From NCBI RefSeq assembly GCF_033118175.1, contig NC_083692.1, positions 93,428,501-93,492,500 of the forward strand: DNA of 64,000 nt, read 5' to 3'. The position numbers and the translations under genes were made by a program. Shown here piece by piece: positions 10,966 through 22,982 of the stretch. Under the pieces are notes generated by a model, which was not told the DNA's origin, ran no database searches, and was given only the letters and a program-made list of their open reading frames with translations. Each line of letters starts with the position of its first letter. Position 1 is the first letter of the stretch. This DNA is from Dama dama (taxonomy: Eukaryota > Chordata > Mammalia > Artiodactyla > Cervidae).

Positions 10966-12949
10966 CAGTGTAATATAGGTCTGCCTGCCTAACTCAGGTG
11001 GGGTGACCATTCTTGCAACCCAAATCTTGTTATTCTATTACTGCTTGCTGTAAAGACAAGTCTAAAGACACTGAGATCTGAACTAAGACCTCTAACTACT
11101 CTTTAAATCACTGTAACTCTCCTATCCTCATATATAAACTAGAGAAAGTTATGCTTTATTCCTGGAGAGATGCTAGAAAGAACTAAAAAATGTGTTAAAA
11201 CCCTATACAATCAAAATAGTCTGTGTATGTGTGTGTGACAGAGAGAAAGAAAGAGCATTCATTCAGCTGGAGCAAAGATATTCAGATGCAAATCCCCAAT
11301 AAACTTGGGGTTTATGGTTTACTTAGGATCTCTGGACTTCCGGGGAGCGAAAGACCTCAATTCAGTTCTCCCACAAAGACTTTCACAGATTGGCATTCTA
11401 GCTTTGAAAAATTATGAACAGCACAAATTTACTTTAACATCCTTCATCAGAAATATTAACAGATTTTAACGTGAAGTCAAATAACATTATTTTTTATTTA
11501 AAAAATAAAAACAGATACAGAAGGGAATAAAAACTAGAAAGACAAATGCCTAAATGCTCTCACAATGGTTATATTTGGGCAATGAGATTAAAGGTTATTT
11601 TGCCTTTTTCTTTGTTTCAGATTTTGTTGCTAGGATAATTACTTCTACAATTCTTTAAGTTGGTTTAATAAGCAATGTAAAGACAATGCTGTAGACCTGC
11701 TGACTGATAGCGAGAGTCCACTCCTGACACAGAACAGTGGGTTCTGTGCCTTCCTTTGCATCCATCACCACTCTGAGATGCTTTACTCACTTCCTACAGG
11801 ACTCAATACCACCTCCCACTCCCACTCCCGGTACTAGCAGACCTGCAGAAACAATGGTCTCAAGATAACCAGAGCAGCGCCAACTGCCTGTCACATCACC
11901 CCAGGCCCTGGGCGAGCCTCCCAGGCCCGGAGAGCGTGTGCCTGGCTGCCCATCCTCCCTGGAGAGCTGAGCACCTGGGAAGTGGGGTCCAAGCCCTTCT
12001 GAGGGGCTACTCTCCTGTGCAACTCTCTCTGCTCACTCCAAACCCACCCAGGGGGCCAGCCGACGGCGTCGTCTACCCTGGTTGCACCTGCTGCCTTTCT
12101 GGAGCTGGCTTGCTCCTCCAGTGCCAATTCAGGGGGTGCAGCCATCTGTCCTGGGCCGTCCTGTTAAACCGCTTCTCCCAGCATCAGGTGAGAGTCTGGG
12201 AGCAGGGGTCCTCCTGCTGCCGACAGCCTGCAAGGCTGCAGACTGGCTCCGCCAATCCCATCCCTCAGCAGAAAGGCCTGTGGGCAGCAGACTGCCAAAC
12301 TCTTAGGCTGCCCCCGCTCAGATGTGCCGGCATCCTCCTGGAGCTATCTGCAGATTCTGCTTTAACTGTCAAGAGCCGGTGCTCATTAGAGCCTCACTAC
12401 TCCACGTGTGGGCTACAGACCAGTCACTCAGGCATCCCCTGGGAGCTTGTCAGACATCCGGAATCTCAGGTCCCACCCAGCCCGCCTGAATCCCAGCCTT
12501 AGACAAGGAACGTGCACTGGAAAGAGAGAGAAGGGCTGAGGCCGAGAACCCGCATGAAAAATGAAACTGCTTTTGTCAGGATGAAAATCTGCTACACTAA
12601 AAAAAAAAAAAAAAGAAAAAATCTGCTACACTAGATGGTAGAAATTTGGGGGAAAAAATGTTTTAAATGGTGGGGAAAAAAAGCATAATCTCATTTCCAG
12701 CAAAAAGGACCTCATTATTCACAGACTCTTGAAAGAGGAGGTGAGGAAACTCAGCTCACTTTATTTCAGAGCCAAATCCCGGAGCATGAAAGTGAGGCTG
12801 TTTCATTTGAAATCACCACCCACAGCCACAAATGCTAATTGGGCCAGTAAATGGTATTATAAGAGCTTAAGGTGGGATTTCAGCCAGAACAAAACACAGC
12901 AACGCAAAAGAGAAACGTCTAGAAAACAGTCCTGTTGTTTTTCCTATGG
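10966..12949. other. Mostly unassigned stretch with a GC-richer segment
   Basis: About 11.88-12.33 kb is GC-rich but not CpG-dense. A tract GGGAGCTTGTCAGACATCCGGAATCTCAGGTCCCACCC at about 12447-12480 resembles an old hAT fragment but is too diverged to call. A run of A lies at 12600-12614. Sequence at 12729-12945 is non-repetitive and could be conserved. Confidence 0.35.
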
Positions 12950-13131
12950 CAGTGATTCTCACCAGGGGACACCTGGCAAGGTCTGGAGATCCGCCGGATT
13001 GTCACCAGGGGCGGGGGAGAGTCCTGGCAGCTGGTGGGTCAGAGATGCCACTGAACATCCTATAACGCACAGAAACAGCTCTCCTCATCTAAGAGTGGTC
13101 CAGGCCAGAAGTACTGAGGCTAGAAACACTG
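12950..13131 (+). mobile_element. MER5A-like hAT-Charlie MITE
   Basis: Terminal CAGTG...CACTG, with inside AGGGGACACCTGGCAAGGTCTGGAGAT and AACATCCTATAACGCACAG, matches MER5A order. Eight-base flanks TCCTATGG (12942-12949) and ACCCATGG (13132-13139) agree at 6 of 8, as expected for an old hAT target-site duplication. Non-autonomous; no transposase. Confidence 0.85.
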
Positions 13132-13151
13132 ACCCATGGGATTATCTACAG

Positions 13152-13361
13152 CAGGGGTCCCCCACCTCTGGGATCTAATGCCTGCTGACCTGAGGTGGAG
13201 GCGATGTCATAATAATAAAAATAAAGTGCACAGAAAAGGTAATGCGCTTGAATCATCCCGAAACCCTCCCCTCCCACCCTGTCCCCACCCCCACCACCAT
13301 CCGTGGAAAAACTGTCTTCCATGAAACCTGTCCCTGGTGGCAAAAAGGTTGGGGACTGCTG
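13152..13361 (-). mobile_element. MER1/Charlie-type hAT MITE
   Basis: It begins CAGGGGTCCCCCACC and ends GGTTGGGGACTGCTG, imperfect inverted repeats. The right half (CCGTGGAAAAACTGTCTTCCATGAAACC...CCTGGTGGCAAAAAGG) is the reverse complement of the MER1-type 5' end. Flanking octamers ATCTACAG (13144-13151) and ATCTGGAG (13362-13369) agree at 6 of 8. It lies 20 bases from the MER5A-like element. Confidence 0.85.
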
Positions 13362-15524
13362 ATCTGGAGTGTTGCTTCCTCTCCCCTCTTGCTACCCCAT
13401 CATCTACTCCTCAGCTCATCAAGAAACCCACTCTCCAATCAAAGGCCTGCACTCCCCTCGCTCAGAGGTTTTCCACCCTGGGCTCTGAGAGAAGCCAGCC
13501 ATTGAGTGTGTGACAGCCGGGGACGGGGACCTGGGCCCCACGCTTTCAGCAGGAAGGGCCCTGCTTGTTCCCTGCTCATTAGCCATGCAGCCCCGGCCTG
13601 AGATCATCTATTATAAAATCACAGGCTGGGAGAGCGGGAAGGGGCTTAGTGGGCCTCTGGTCCAGCTCCCCCGTGTATTAAAGGGTCTGCGTCCCAGACG
13701 AGTCGGCACACAGACTGATTCCTTTATAACACAGAGGAAAAAGGAGCCGGGACTCACAGGGAATGCAAAGAAAAGAAACAATGGCAGGGACCCCAGCGTT
13801 TGAAGTGCCCCGAGCCACTGCTGAATGGCAGGGCTCTATTTTTAGCTCAACTTTCCTGAAAAGGCTCCCTGCTTCCCCTTTTCTTGAATGCCCCAGCATC
13901 CTCTCCAACAGTTTTGGCTTTCTGTCTCCTCCAAAGGTTGCTGTGAAGACTCTGTCTAGGAAAGAGAAGTTCATTTCACAGAACAGATCAAGAGCCACCC
14001 TACTGGCCAGGGAACCATCCATCCTGAATTGCCCAGAAATGGCCCAGCTGACATGGGAGGCTTTGGCATAATAACTGGAATCCTCCCCCCAACAATAAAG
14101 GTGTCTAGGTTTGGGTGATGAATTACACTGTAACCTTTCTTCTGGGGCACGCTATTCCCAGGGAGAACAAAGCTCCAGGCCTGGCATGCTTCTACAGAAC
14201 ACAGTAAGGCACAGACCTGAAAGTGAAGCTCATGCACAATTATGTCTAATTTGGCCCTCGCTGGTGATGCACCAGCTGACCAAAATTCTGCCCACTGGAC
14301 ACAACCGCATGCCGATGAAGGGAAACTCAGAACTGGGCATCCACGATCTCATCTTGTGACTCAAGGGTCTTAAGCGCAGGTTATTGGCACAGACCATGGG
14401 AAAACCTGCTCTCAATCTGACCCGTGAAGGGAGTTACACAACAATTTCCAATTCAGACTCAGTCCGCCCTCCAGCTCCTGACACCAGCACACGCGAAGAT
14501 GTCCTACTTCCGTGTGGAACACGAGCCCTGATCCCATGAGGCCTAAATGCTTGGCTGGAGCCCCACGGAATCGGGGAAAAGGAGCAGAAAAGCCAGGCCA
14601 GCCAGGTGCTTCCCTGGCAATTCATTCTCTGACACCAACAGCTTCTACCCCAGAGGGTATTATCCCAAGTCAGTGAAGTCCAGCCGGGGAAGAACTTCTT
14701 ATCTCGCAGTCAAGAGGAGTAATACGAAAACTAACATGGTGGGGAGGGTCCCTCCCCCCATTTTTAATGACTACAGAATCTCTCTAGGAAAAAAAGAAGA
14801 CCACAGAGCGGGAAACAGTGCCCGCTAAAACAACTGTTAACAACGTGATGTGTTTCCTTCCCATGTTATCCCCCATAGGCATTAAGTTCTAACTTCCCTA
14901 TCATGTATCCTGCCCACTCACTTTATTTTATAAGCATTTCTCCACGTCACTTAAAACTGGTATATTTTGGGTTGTCCAAATGACAACAATGTCAGTGGTT
15001 CTCCAATGACAACGTTAACAGCTGTCTGCTATTCAGACTTCAAAAGTTTATGTGTAACAGAAGGTAGTAAATTAAGGCGATGGGGAAGAAAAAGGAAACT
15101 GAAGCAGTAAAATTTTAATGAAGAATCCATCTCCCAAAATTGTCTTGGTCACCAGGGTTATGAGATTCAAGCCTCTCCTGGAATTCTGCTGGAATCAGTC
15201 AACAGGGCTTGCACCAAGTCAGTATAAACTTCAGACGGGTCAAATACAGGGGATGAAAGAGTAAGGCGGGCATGGGCTCAGAGTCACGGGAGACGAGAAG
15301 GGATGCTGGGGAGGAAGAGGCAGAATGATCCCACTGTCGGTATCTCTTCAGCATCTAAGAATTCTTGACTTCCTCACTGTCAAGACATCCATCGCTCTGC
15401 TCTCCTCCCTCTCACCAGCTCCGCACGCATGCGATGAGGCATACCACTCCAAGGGGGTAGGGGGGGAGGCTCAGTTCACACTATCCCCCCTTCTAGAATG
15501 CTCCTTTTCCCACCCACTGAGCTC
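13362..15524. other. Long stretch with few repeats in intron 1
   Basis: This is the longest part of the intron in which I recognise almost no transposon. A faint MIR3-like signal lies near 13618-13720 (GGCTGGGAGAGCGGGAAGGGGCTTAGTGGGCCTCTGGTCC). A G/C-rich block lies at 13500-13700. The open frames are short and lack splice-site context. It is the best place in the window to look for intronic enhancers by cross-species conservation. Confidence 0.4.
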
Positions 15525-15660
15525 TCTATGCAAAGTGCTTTACATCTACCATCCCATTCTCTTCTCATGATGCCATCAGATGGGGACCACCACTTCACTA
15601 CTCCATTCTGCAGACAGCTAGTTGGTGGTGAGCAACAGCACCAGGGCTCTGAGACACTGT
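15525..15660 (-). repeat. Possible degenerate MIR
   Basis: AAAGTGCTTTACATCTACCATCCCATTCTC followed by a degenerate ATTCTGCAGACAGCTAG follows reverse MIR order but with heavy divergence. Confidence 0.4.
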
Positions 15661-16487
15661 CCCATGTCCCCCATCAGAAGGTCACCTCTCTGAGGGCAGA
15701 GCCCAGCCCAAGAGGCTCATTTATCAAATGAACACTTCAGTTGCATCTTGCTTTCTTCCTAAAAGGATTTGAGCAGGTTAACAAAAACAGTCATGTTGGG
15801 GTGGGGTGGGGAATGTATAAATACCAAGAAATGAAGTCAGGTAAGGGAAAAATGAAAGCAGACAAGAATGATGAAGGCAGGGGGTATAAATAAAAAGCAA
15901 TGTATACGCCCTTCACAAAGTCTACAGATAAGCTCCAAAGTTATACTTCTGACCTTTTATCGGTCAAAGCAGAAAGGAAGTGGATATCCATAAACTTATT
16001 ATGTCAGAAAGTCTCATTGCTACAGAAATTATGCTGGAAGCGATGTATGTTTCAGCCATCCAGCCTGATCAAAGGATTCCTAAATGAGCCTATTTTCTAC
16101 TTACCTGTTGGCTAAACCTGCAGGCATGGCAAAGTGAACACAACAGAAACATCTCTAAGAAGAACCACACACTTCCCAGTTCTCTTGCTCAGAAGGCACT
16201 GAATTGATTTTAAGTCTCTGAGAGAGGGTTTAAATTGTCATCATGAGGTGCTTGTTCCTAAACCGTGTGGTAATACACTGCTGTCTGTCTCTCACAAGGC
16301 CGGCCCGTCCCAGCACCACCTTCTGATGCTTCAAATCCTTTCCTGGATCTCTGCTTCTTCTGCACTTTTCCTTCTTTCATCTGTTTTCGTGATGACATCT
16401 CAGTTTTGGTGATGACCAAGCATGGACTTAATAACAGGCACCAGCCAACCCCCCTAACCCACTGCCTCTCCTGGCCGTACACTTCAC

Positions 16488-16623
16488 TGTTTTTCGTTTG
16501 TTTTGTTTTTTTGGCCATGCCTTATGGCTTGTGGGATCTTAGTTCCCTGAGCAGGGATTGGATTCAGGACCACAGCAGTGAAAGCTCCAAATCCTAACCA
16601 CTTGAACCCCAGGGAATTTCCTA
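16488..16623 (-). repeat. CHR-type SINE, truncated
   Basis: TTTGGCCATGCCTTATGGCTTGTGGGATCTTAGTTCCCTGAGCAGGGATTGGATTC and AACCACTTGAACCCCAGGGAATTTCC are the reverse complement of the CHR head, with T-rich sequence at the left as the antisense tail. Confidence 0.8.
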
Positions 16624-16699
16624 CCCATCTCTGTTCACAATTAGCCTGAGGAGCTGTGCTAAAAAACTCAGATGTGTGAAATTCTTCCTTTGCCCAAAT

Positions 16700-17133
16700 G
16701 TAATGGCTATATCGGGTTGAGCAGTTGAACAGTATCCTCCCAAAATTCACTTCTGCCCAGAATCTCACAATGTGAACTTCTTTGGAAACAGGATCTTTGC
16801 AGATGCAATAAATTAAAATGAGGTCACAATAGATGAGGGTGGCCCCTAATCCAATGACTGAGAAGAAAAGATACCCCAGCATAACACCACATGATAATGG
16901 AAGCAGAGACTGGACTGATAGACCTAAAAGCCAAGGAACTCTAAGGCCTATTGGCAGCAAGCAGCACCTAGGAAGAGGCAAGGAGAGACTCTCCAGCAGA
17001 GCCTTCCGAGAGAGTGCAGCCCAGCCACCACCTTGATTTTAGACTTCTAACCTAGAGAATTATGACAATAAATGTCTGTTGTACTAAACTGCAGTTTGTG
17101 CTAATTCGTCACAAAAGGAAACTAGTACAATGG
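16700..17133 (+). mobile_element. MLT1 (MaLR) LTR, near full length
   Basis: Reads in MLT1 order: CTCACAATGTGAACTTCTTTGGAAACAGGATCTTTGCAGATG, the CCTAATCCAATGAC block, AGCCAAGGAACTCTAAGG, CACCTTGATTTTAGACTTC, an ACAATAAATGTCTGTTG polyadenylation segment and the terminal GGAAACTAGTACAA. Non-coding solo LTR, antisense to IQGAP2. Confidence 0.9.
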
Positions 17134-17204
17134 TCAAAATGCTTTACCCAGAAGATATAGTACCAAGTGTGCAAAACTGACCTTTTAACTTGTACCCACA
17201 GGTC

Positions 17205-17440
17205 CAGGAGGCCCAGGGCCTGGGGTCACACCGCCTAGGTTCAAATCCTGACTCTGCCACTCACTATCTGTGGGCGCTTGGGCAACTGGCTTAACCTCTC
17301 TGTACCTCAGTGTTCCCACCTATAATATGGGGATAATATCAGCAACTTCAGAGAGCTGTCACGAGGATTAAATTGGGTGATTCACAGAAAGTGCTTGAGT
17401 CGAGCCTGACACCTATAAGCACCCCATGTATTTGTTATTC
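17205..17440 (+). repeat. MIR SINE, near full length
   Basis: GTTCAAATCCTGACTCTGCCACTCACTATCTG, CTTGGGCAACTGGCTTAACCTCTCTGTACCTCAGTG, ATATGGGGATAATATC and GAGGATTAAATTGGGTG are in forward MIR order. Confidence 0.9.
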
Positions 17441-18194
17441 TTAGCATCATTAGAGGTTAAACTGACTAAAAAAGGTAGAAATTGGCCACTTAGAACTGTA
17501 CACAACACCCACATCTCATGGTCCTGTCCCCTTATCCCAGGCACAAAAAACCATGGGAGATGTCTCTCTCAGGGCTGTACATGGCAACCAGAGACCAGGG
17601 TTAAAATTAGGATCTTCCACTGAAATAAGATTGTCCAAGTTTCAATCTTTCCAGGTTAATCTGCAGAGCCAACATGTTCTCTTGTTAAATAATCCTAGGA
17701 ACTCCACAAATGATACTCAGCACACATTCCAAACTAATCACTGGAAGATAGCAACCTGGTTACACAGAGGTAGACTCCTTGTAAGGCTCAGCTCATCTCC
17801 AGCCAGAGAGCAGAGAGAGGACCAGTCTCCCAAAAGAGCCGGCTGTCTAGGCCTGGCCCCACCTAAGCCAGAATCCTCCCGAAGACTTTCTTACTCTGCA
17901 TTCCATGGCCCTAGCAGTGTATAAACATGACTGACACTAGCCCTTAGGGAACAGTTTCCCCTTACTTTCAGCCCATACTTGTTCTAGAGCCCTCATACTC
18001 CCAGGTTCCTGCCACCTCCCACTCTGGGTAAAATCACCAAGTTAGAAGCCGCTGTCTGCTAGCCACAAGACAGCCAAATGGAGACGCCAAGTCTAGTACA
18101 ATAGTCATAACTCATTTAAAAAATGTCAGCATTCCAGATAATACTTGCAAGGATGATTGCAATTATTTAAATAGCATGATTGAAATTGATAAGA

Positions 18195-18362
18195 AATGTT
18201 ACATTAATTGCTTGCACTGAACGAGCCCCTTCTCGGTACCAGACACAGAATTTTTATGTAGATTAACTCATTCAAGTCTGATCATTATTATTATCCCCAT
18301 TTTACAGTTGAACAGCATGAATCAGGGAAGTTATGACTTTGCCCCAGGTCACACAGCTAATA
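18195..18362 (-). repeat. MIR SINE, split by a Tigger MITE
   Basis: The reverse MIR segment ends at CAGGTCACACAGCTAATA. The rest (TATTTGGAGGAGCCAGGTTAAC, 18562 to about 18590) resumes on the far side of the inserted element at 18363-18561. Confidence 0.85.
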
Positions 18363-18561
18363 CAGGTGATCCTTGAACAACATGGCTGTCAGGACATCAA
18401 CCCTCTACACCTGAAAAATCATATGTAACTCACAGTTGGCCCTTCTGTATCCATGGATTCAACTAACCAAGGACAGTGTACTGCTGCAACATTTACTATT
18501 TGAAAACGTCCAGGTTCAAGTGGGCCAGACAGTTCAACCTATGTTGTTCAAGGGTTAATGG
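18363..18561. mobile_element. Tigger/pogo-type MITE inserted in a MIR
   Basis: Imperfect inverted ends CAGGTGATCCTTGAACAACA and TGTTGTTCAAGGGTTAATGG are flanked by TA on both sides (18361-18362 and 18562-18563), the TcMar target duplication. Inside, GTTGGCCCTTCTGTATCCATGGATTCAACTAACC is a second pogo-type motif. 199 bp; no transposase. Confidence 0.85.
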
Positions 18562-18999
18562 TATTTGGAGGAGCCAGGTTAACAAAATAAAACAATATTC
18601 TATTTTAAAAATCCTACATATCCCAGAGAGGCAACCAGTTATCCACTACTTACAGAGCTCAAAGGCAGTCTCTTGTCTATGGACTAACACTATTTAAATT
18701 ATCAATCAAAAACTACACTCTCTTAAAAGTTATACAAAACGTAAATGAAATACTACACACGAACCTTTGTCCTGCATTCCACTTGATGTTGCAAAGAAAT
18801 AAATCCTGCCCCAGCCAGACACTGGTCTTTATCCCCTATGGAGATGACATGGACCCACACCTGCCCTCGTGGTGGTGATCTGAACAGGAGCTGAGAGGCC
18901 TGCATTCCAGCTGAGCTCTCCCTTGAACACGAAGATACGTGACCCTGCTGAGGCTTCCTCCACACTTAACTGAAAAGTGAGAGACGTGAGGCAGTCCCC

Positions 19000-19550
19000 C
19001 TAAAATTTAAACACAGCAGTGCCACATGTTCTAGCAATCCCATTCCTGGGTACACACACAAAAGACATGAAAGCCGGGACTCAAACGGACACTGGTACAC
19101 CTGTGTTCATGGCAGCTTCATTCACAAGAGCCAAAAGCTGGAAACCACTCAGTTCCCCATCAACAGATGACCAGACTAAATATGGTATATACGTACAACG
19201 GAATATTGCTCAGCCTTAAAAAGGAAGGAAATTCTAACACATGGTACAACTTGGATGAGTCTTGAGGACAATGAGCAAAGTGAAACAAGTCAGCTGCCAA
19301 AGGAAACAGACTGTATGACTGCACTTACATGGAGTGTCCAGGGTAGTCAAAATCAGAGAGAGAGAGGTGAGCTCCAGGCAACGGGAGGAGGCAGGATGAG
19401 GGAGTTACTGTTTAATGGGGACGGAGTGTTGGCTTGAGAAGATGAAAAAGTTCTGGTGAAGGTTACTCAAAAACGTGAATACACTTACCACTGAACTTAC
19501 ACGGTACATTTTAGCTTGTGTATTTCACGGCAAACACACAGACACAGAAA
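19000..19550 (+). repeat. Old L1M, end of ORF2 and 3' region
   Basis: CTAGCAATCCCATTCCTGGG, GTGTTCATGGCAGCTTCATTCACAAGAGCC, CAACGGAATATTGCTCAGCC and the 3' GTGAATACACTTACCACTGAACTTACACGG segment follow L1M order with many frame breaks. Confidence 0.85.
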
Positions 19551-20431
19551 GGGGTATTAATTAATTAAGTGAATTTCAAATCTTGGTTGCACCGTGGAAT
19601 CTCCTGTGGAGATCTTTTAAAATATCTGTGCATCACCAGGAGTAAGAGGGTAGACACAGTGGACCTCTGATGCACTGGGGGGCAACACTGATACTCATGA
19701 AGCATTCATGCCAGGAAATGCACCTGTGCTTCTTAGGGGAGTCAACAGAAGCACAGAGCCAGCATGGGCAAGGCTGGTGGGGATGGATGGGGTGCGGGGA
19801 TCACAGTCAAAGGAAACAAACACGAGAAACTTCACTGGACCCTGGATCCACCCCCACCCCCCGACTTCCCCTCAAAAAAGGCTATTAAGTTCAGTTGAGG
19901 AAAATCTTCAAGTAGAATTTAAAAGTGGATGGTGGACTTGAAGGCATGCGGAGGGGGTTGTGGAAGGGAATATTCTTGTTGTTGGCCTGTGATAGGGGTG
20001 AGGTATTTAGGGCTAAACTGTCAGATTGCAGATGCAATAGTGTGGCAAGATGTGGATAGCTGGTGAAGCCAAGGGAAAGAGATGGACTTTCTAAACATTG
20101 TTCTCTGTGGTTTTGAGGGTTCAAAGATTTTTTAAATAAAAAATAAAAATATCTATGCCACTGCTCTACTCCCAAACAGCATATCTGGGGCACAGAATTC
20201 AGAGAAAGAGTGTTTTCTTTGTGAAGCTCCCCTGGAGATTATAATGGGCAGTGAGGTTGACAACTAGGAATTAGACAAACTCTAAACTGAGATGTGATAC
20301 AGCATGTATAACAATCAAAAGATGTGCAATTAACCTACGAGGGTGCCCCACTGCTGATACTGAGCAGCCCTGGGAGATTTCTTCACTCCCAAATGAGCCC
20401 AGCGGCCCTGCCTCCCACCCTTCCTTCATAG
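19551..20431. other. Unassigned stretch
   Basis: GTGGAATCTCCTGTGGAGATCTTTTAAAATATC near 19594-19626 faintly resembles a hAT MITE. The rest, including an A/T-rich tract at 20130-20152, matches nothing I know. Confidence 0.3.
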
Positions 20432-20556
20432 GGTAGAGTTAGTTGCTCAGTTGTGTCAGACTCTGCAACCCCATGGACTGCAGCCCACCAGGCTCCTCTG
20501 TCCATGGAATCCTCCAGGGGAGAAGCTGGAGTGGGCTGCCCTTCTCATCCTCACCC
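20432..20556 (-). repeat. Bov-tA SINE, 3' part
   Basis: GTTGCTCAGTTGTGTCAGACTCTGCAACCCCATGGACTGCAGCCCACCAGGCTCCTCTGTCCATGG is the reverse complement of the BovB-derived SINE tail; the tRNA head is absent. Confidence 0.9.
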
Positions 20557-22269
20557 TTGCCCTCAGTTTCTCTCCCCAAAGGCAACCTCTAAAAAAATGT
20601 TTGCATAACCTTCCAGAGGCATTCACGAGTACATAGGTTAAGTCTATCTTCCTGTTTGGTTGCTGGATCTTGTTTGTCCTACAGATCAAAGGTACACATT
20701 TGCAAAGATTTCAAAACTACTTCATAGAAGCACACTATAAGCTCCATTTCTTTCTCAGAGTTCACTAGTCAAATGTGAAAAGTTACAATCGGAGCCTACT
20801 TTGAAGAATAACACGTCAGCACAATCCTCCAAACTGTAGGTCGATTCAAACTGACAACAGGGTATACTCTATTGCAGAACGGAGGAGGAAAGCGCTGAAA
20901 CTGTCCCCAGAAGCAATGCAAAGCAAGCAAAGGGTTCTTGTGTCCCCGGTTCTCGTGGACAGGTAACTGTCTCTTTATACATTCTCGTTAAATGAATATT
21001 TTTTGCTTTGGAAAATAAACCTCATTAGTAGAACAAAACTAACAGCCTACTGGTATCAGCTGTATAATGATCATTTCGCAGAAAAACTTTCTAAGAATTC
21101 AGTATGAGCAAGGCTTTGGATTGATATGGGGAGGGGAGCAGAGTTTAGGGAGTCGGTGATAGGAGAACTCATATTCCGTGAAGATGACAATGTGACTAAC
21201 TTCTTAGCCCAACCCTGTGAAGCCTGCCTGGTCAGCCCCGGGCTGAGGCAAAGAATGTGGAAGTGATGGACATACCCAAGGACCCAGGGAGGAAACAGTC
21301 AAGTCTGGCTAATTCTGAATCAAAAGCGTCAATAGGAAACATTGGTATGGGAAAAAAAAGAAAAACTAGTAGAAGAAAGCAGGGAAGGCAGAATGAATGA
21401 GCAATCTGACTATGGGGACACACAAGAAACAGCCAAGATTCTCTACATCCAATGCATTCTCTACATCCATAACATTCCAGTTATGCCCATAGGTTGAGCT
21501 TCACTTCAACTTTAGGCCCATGAACCTAAAGCTTCATTATCCTTCGAGAGGCAGCAAGACCTAAGGGATATCTAATGAACCAGCATACTTCCTCCTCCTC
21601 TTCCTCAACCCCTCTTCTAAATCCCCACAGCACTAGGTTGACCAGAAGTTTGGAGGACCCTCTCATTGAAGTCAGATTCCACAATGTGAACTAGGCATAA
21701 AGATTAACACTTATTTCAAGCAGTTCCTTCCCATCTCAATAGTGTCATGAATGCTTGGGCTCTCCAACCTGCAGCAATGATCAACTCAACCCTGAACGGG
21801 ATAACAGGATGCCAAGTAACTGCAGAGCAACAAGCCCTCACTCGGGTATGCTAGTGATAATTTCAAAACCACTTTTAAGATGACAAAAAAATGCAGTGCA
21901 AATATCCAACCCATCATCCAACTTTATTTGTTAACATTCAACAATAGAGCGTGTTAGGTTTGCTTTTGTTTGTTTGTTTTTAAAAAAGTATACACGAAGA
22001 AGAATTTGGTCTCCAAATTGACAGACCCACTCCATCTCCACAGAGATAACTATTTCCTGTGAGTATATACATTCAAGAAAGCACAGGATGTTTGCATTAA
22101 TTATATGTAAATTTTTAAAAATGTGCATGGAGCCAAGGTTTTAAATCCATTTTCTGTTAACTTGAGATGAGGGCAATGAGGTGGGAAGGCAGGCAAGAGG
22201 CAGCAGAGATGAGGGCAATACCCCTCCCCTGACATTCAAGTGCTGATGCCATGGAGACACATTCTGAAA
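20557..22269. other. Unassigned single-copy stretch
   Basis: I recognise no repeat or exon. The segment 20800-20960 has a balanced, non-repetitive composition. The T-rich tract at 21961-21981 (TTTGTTTGTTTGTTTTTAAAAAA) is low complexity. Confidence 0.35.
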
Positions 22270-22400
22270 GAGCATTAAATCATTTAACCCTCTGAGCATG
22301 CACTTTCCCATCATCACTTTACCAGAGAGGAAACGGAGGCACAGAGAAATTAAAGTAACTTGCCCAGGTTCCACAGAGGGTGAAGGCAAGTTTAAACTCA
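22270..22400 (-). repeat. MIR SINE fragment
   Basis: ACCAGAGAGGAAACGGAGGCACAGAGAAATTAAAGTAACTTGCCCAGG is a clear reverse MIR core. Confidence 0.85.
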
Positions 22401-22764
22401 ACATAAAACATTTGCCTGGCAGTCAAATTCTTGAGATTACCTTTAATTTAACTAAAGATAATAGAAACAAGTTCCTCATTCAGACCAGCAATGCAATGCT
22501 GACACTTTAAGCAAAACCTGTAATAACAGCAAATAGAGTCTGAGTGTCTTCCTAGGTACCAGGATTCCAGGTTACCACTTAGGTACTAAACCTAAGCATT
22601 ACTTAAGTATTTTAAAGATCTGCTGCTTCAATAACATGCAAATCAAGTCCATTTATAAGAAGATGACTAAGGAATTGCCTTAACATTATGTAAGACTGAG
22701 TTCACAATAAGGCAATAAAATAAGTGAAGCAAAATTATTAGGAACTATTATTCTACCTTAAAAA

Positions 22765-22950
22765 GGTTGAAGGCAAAAGAAGGGGGCAGCAGAGGATGAG
22801 ATGGTGGGGCAGCATCACCGACTCAATGAACGTGAAATTGAGCAAACTTGGGGAGACAGTGGAGGGCAGAGGAGCTTGGCGTGCTGCAGTCCATGAGGTC
22901 AGAGAGAGTCAGACATGACTTAGTGACTGAACCACAACAAATATACCTTA
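22765..22950 (+). repeat. BovB 3' terminus
   Basis: GCAGAGGATGAGATGGTGGGGCAGCATCACCGACTCAATG through CATGACTTAGTGACTGAACCACAAC is the last part of BovB with a short AAC-type tail. It is followed by an A-run and (TA)n at 22957-22982. Confidence 0.9.
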
Positions 22951-22956
22951 ATTTGC

Positions 22957-22982
22957 AAAAAAAAAATATATATATATATAAA
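22957..22982. repeat. (A)n(TA)n tract
   Basis: Ten A residues followed by about seven TA units, next to the BovB tail; such tracts often grow from retrotransposon tails. Confidence 0.9.

Noticed and set aside
12365..12510. Possible hAT MITE fragment (GGGAGCTTGTCAGACATCC...)
   Set aside because: Too diverged and without terminal repeats or duplication to support a call.
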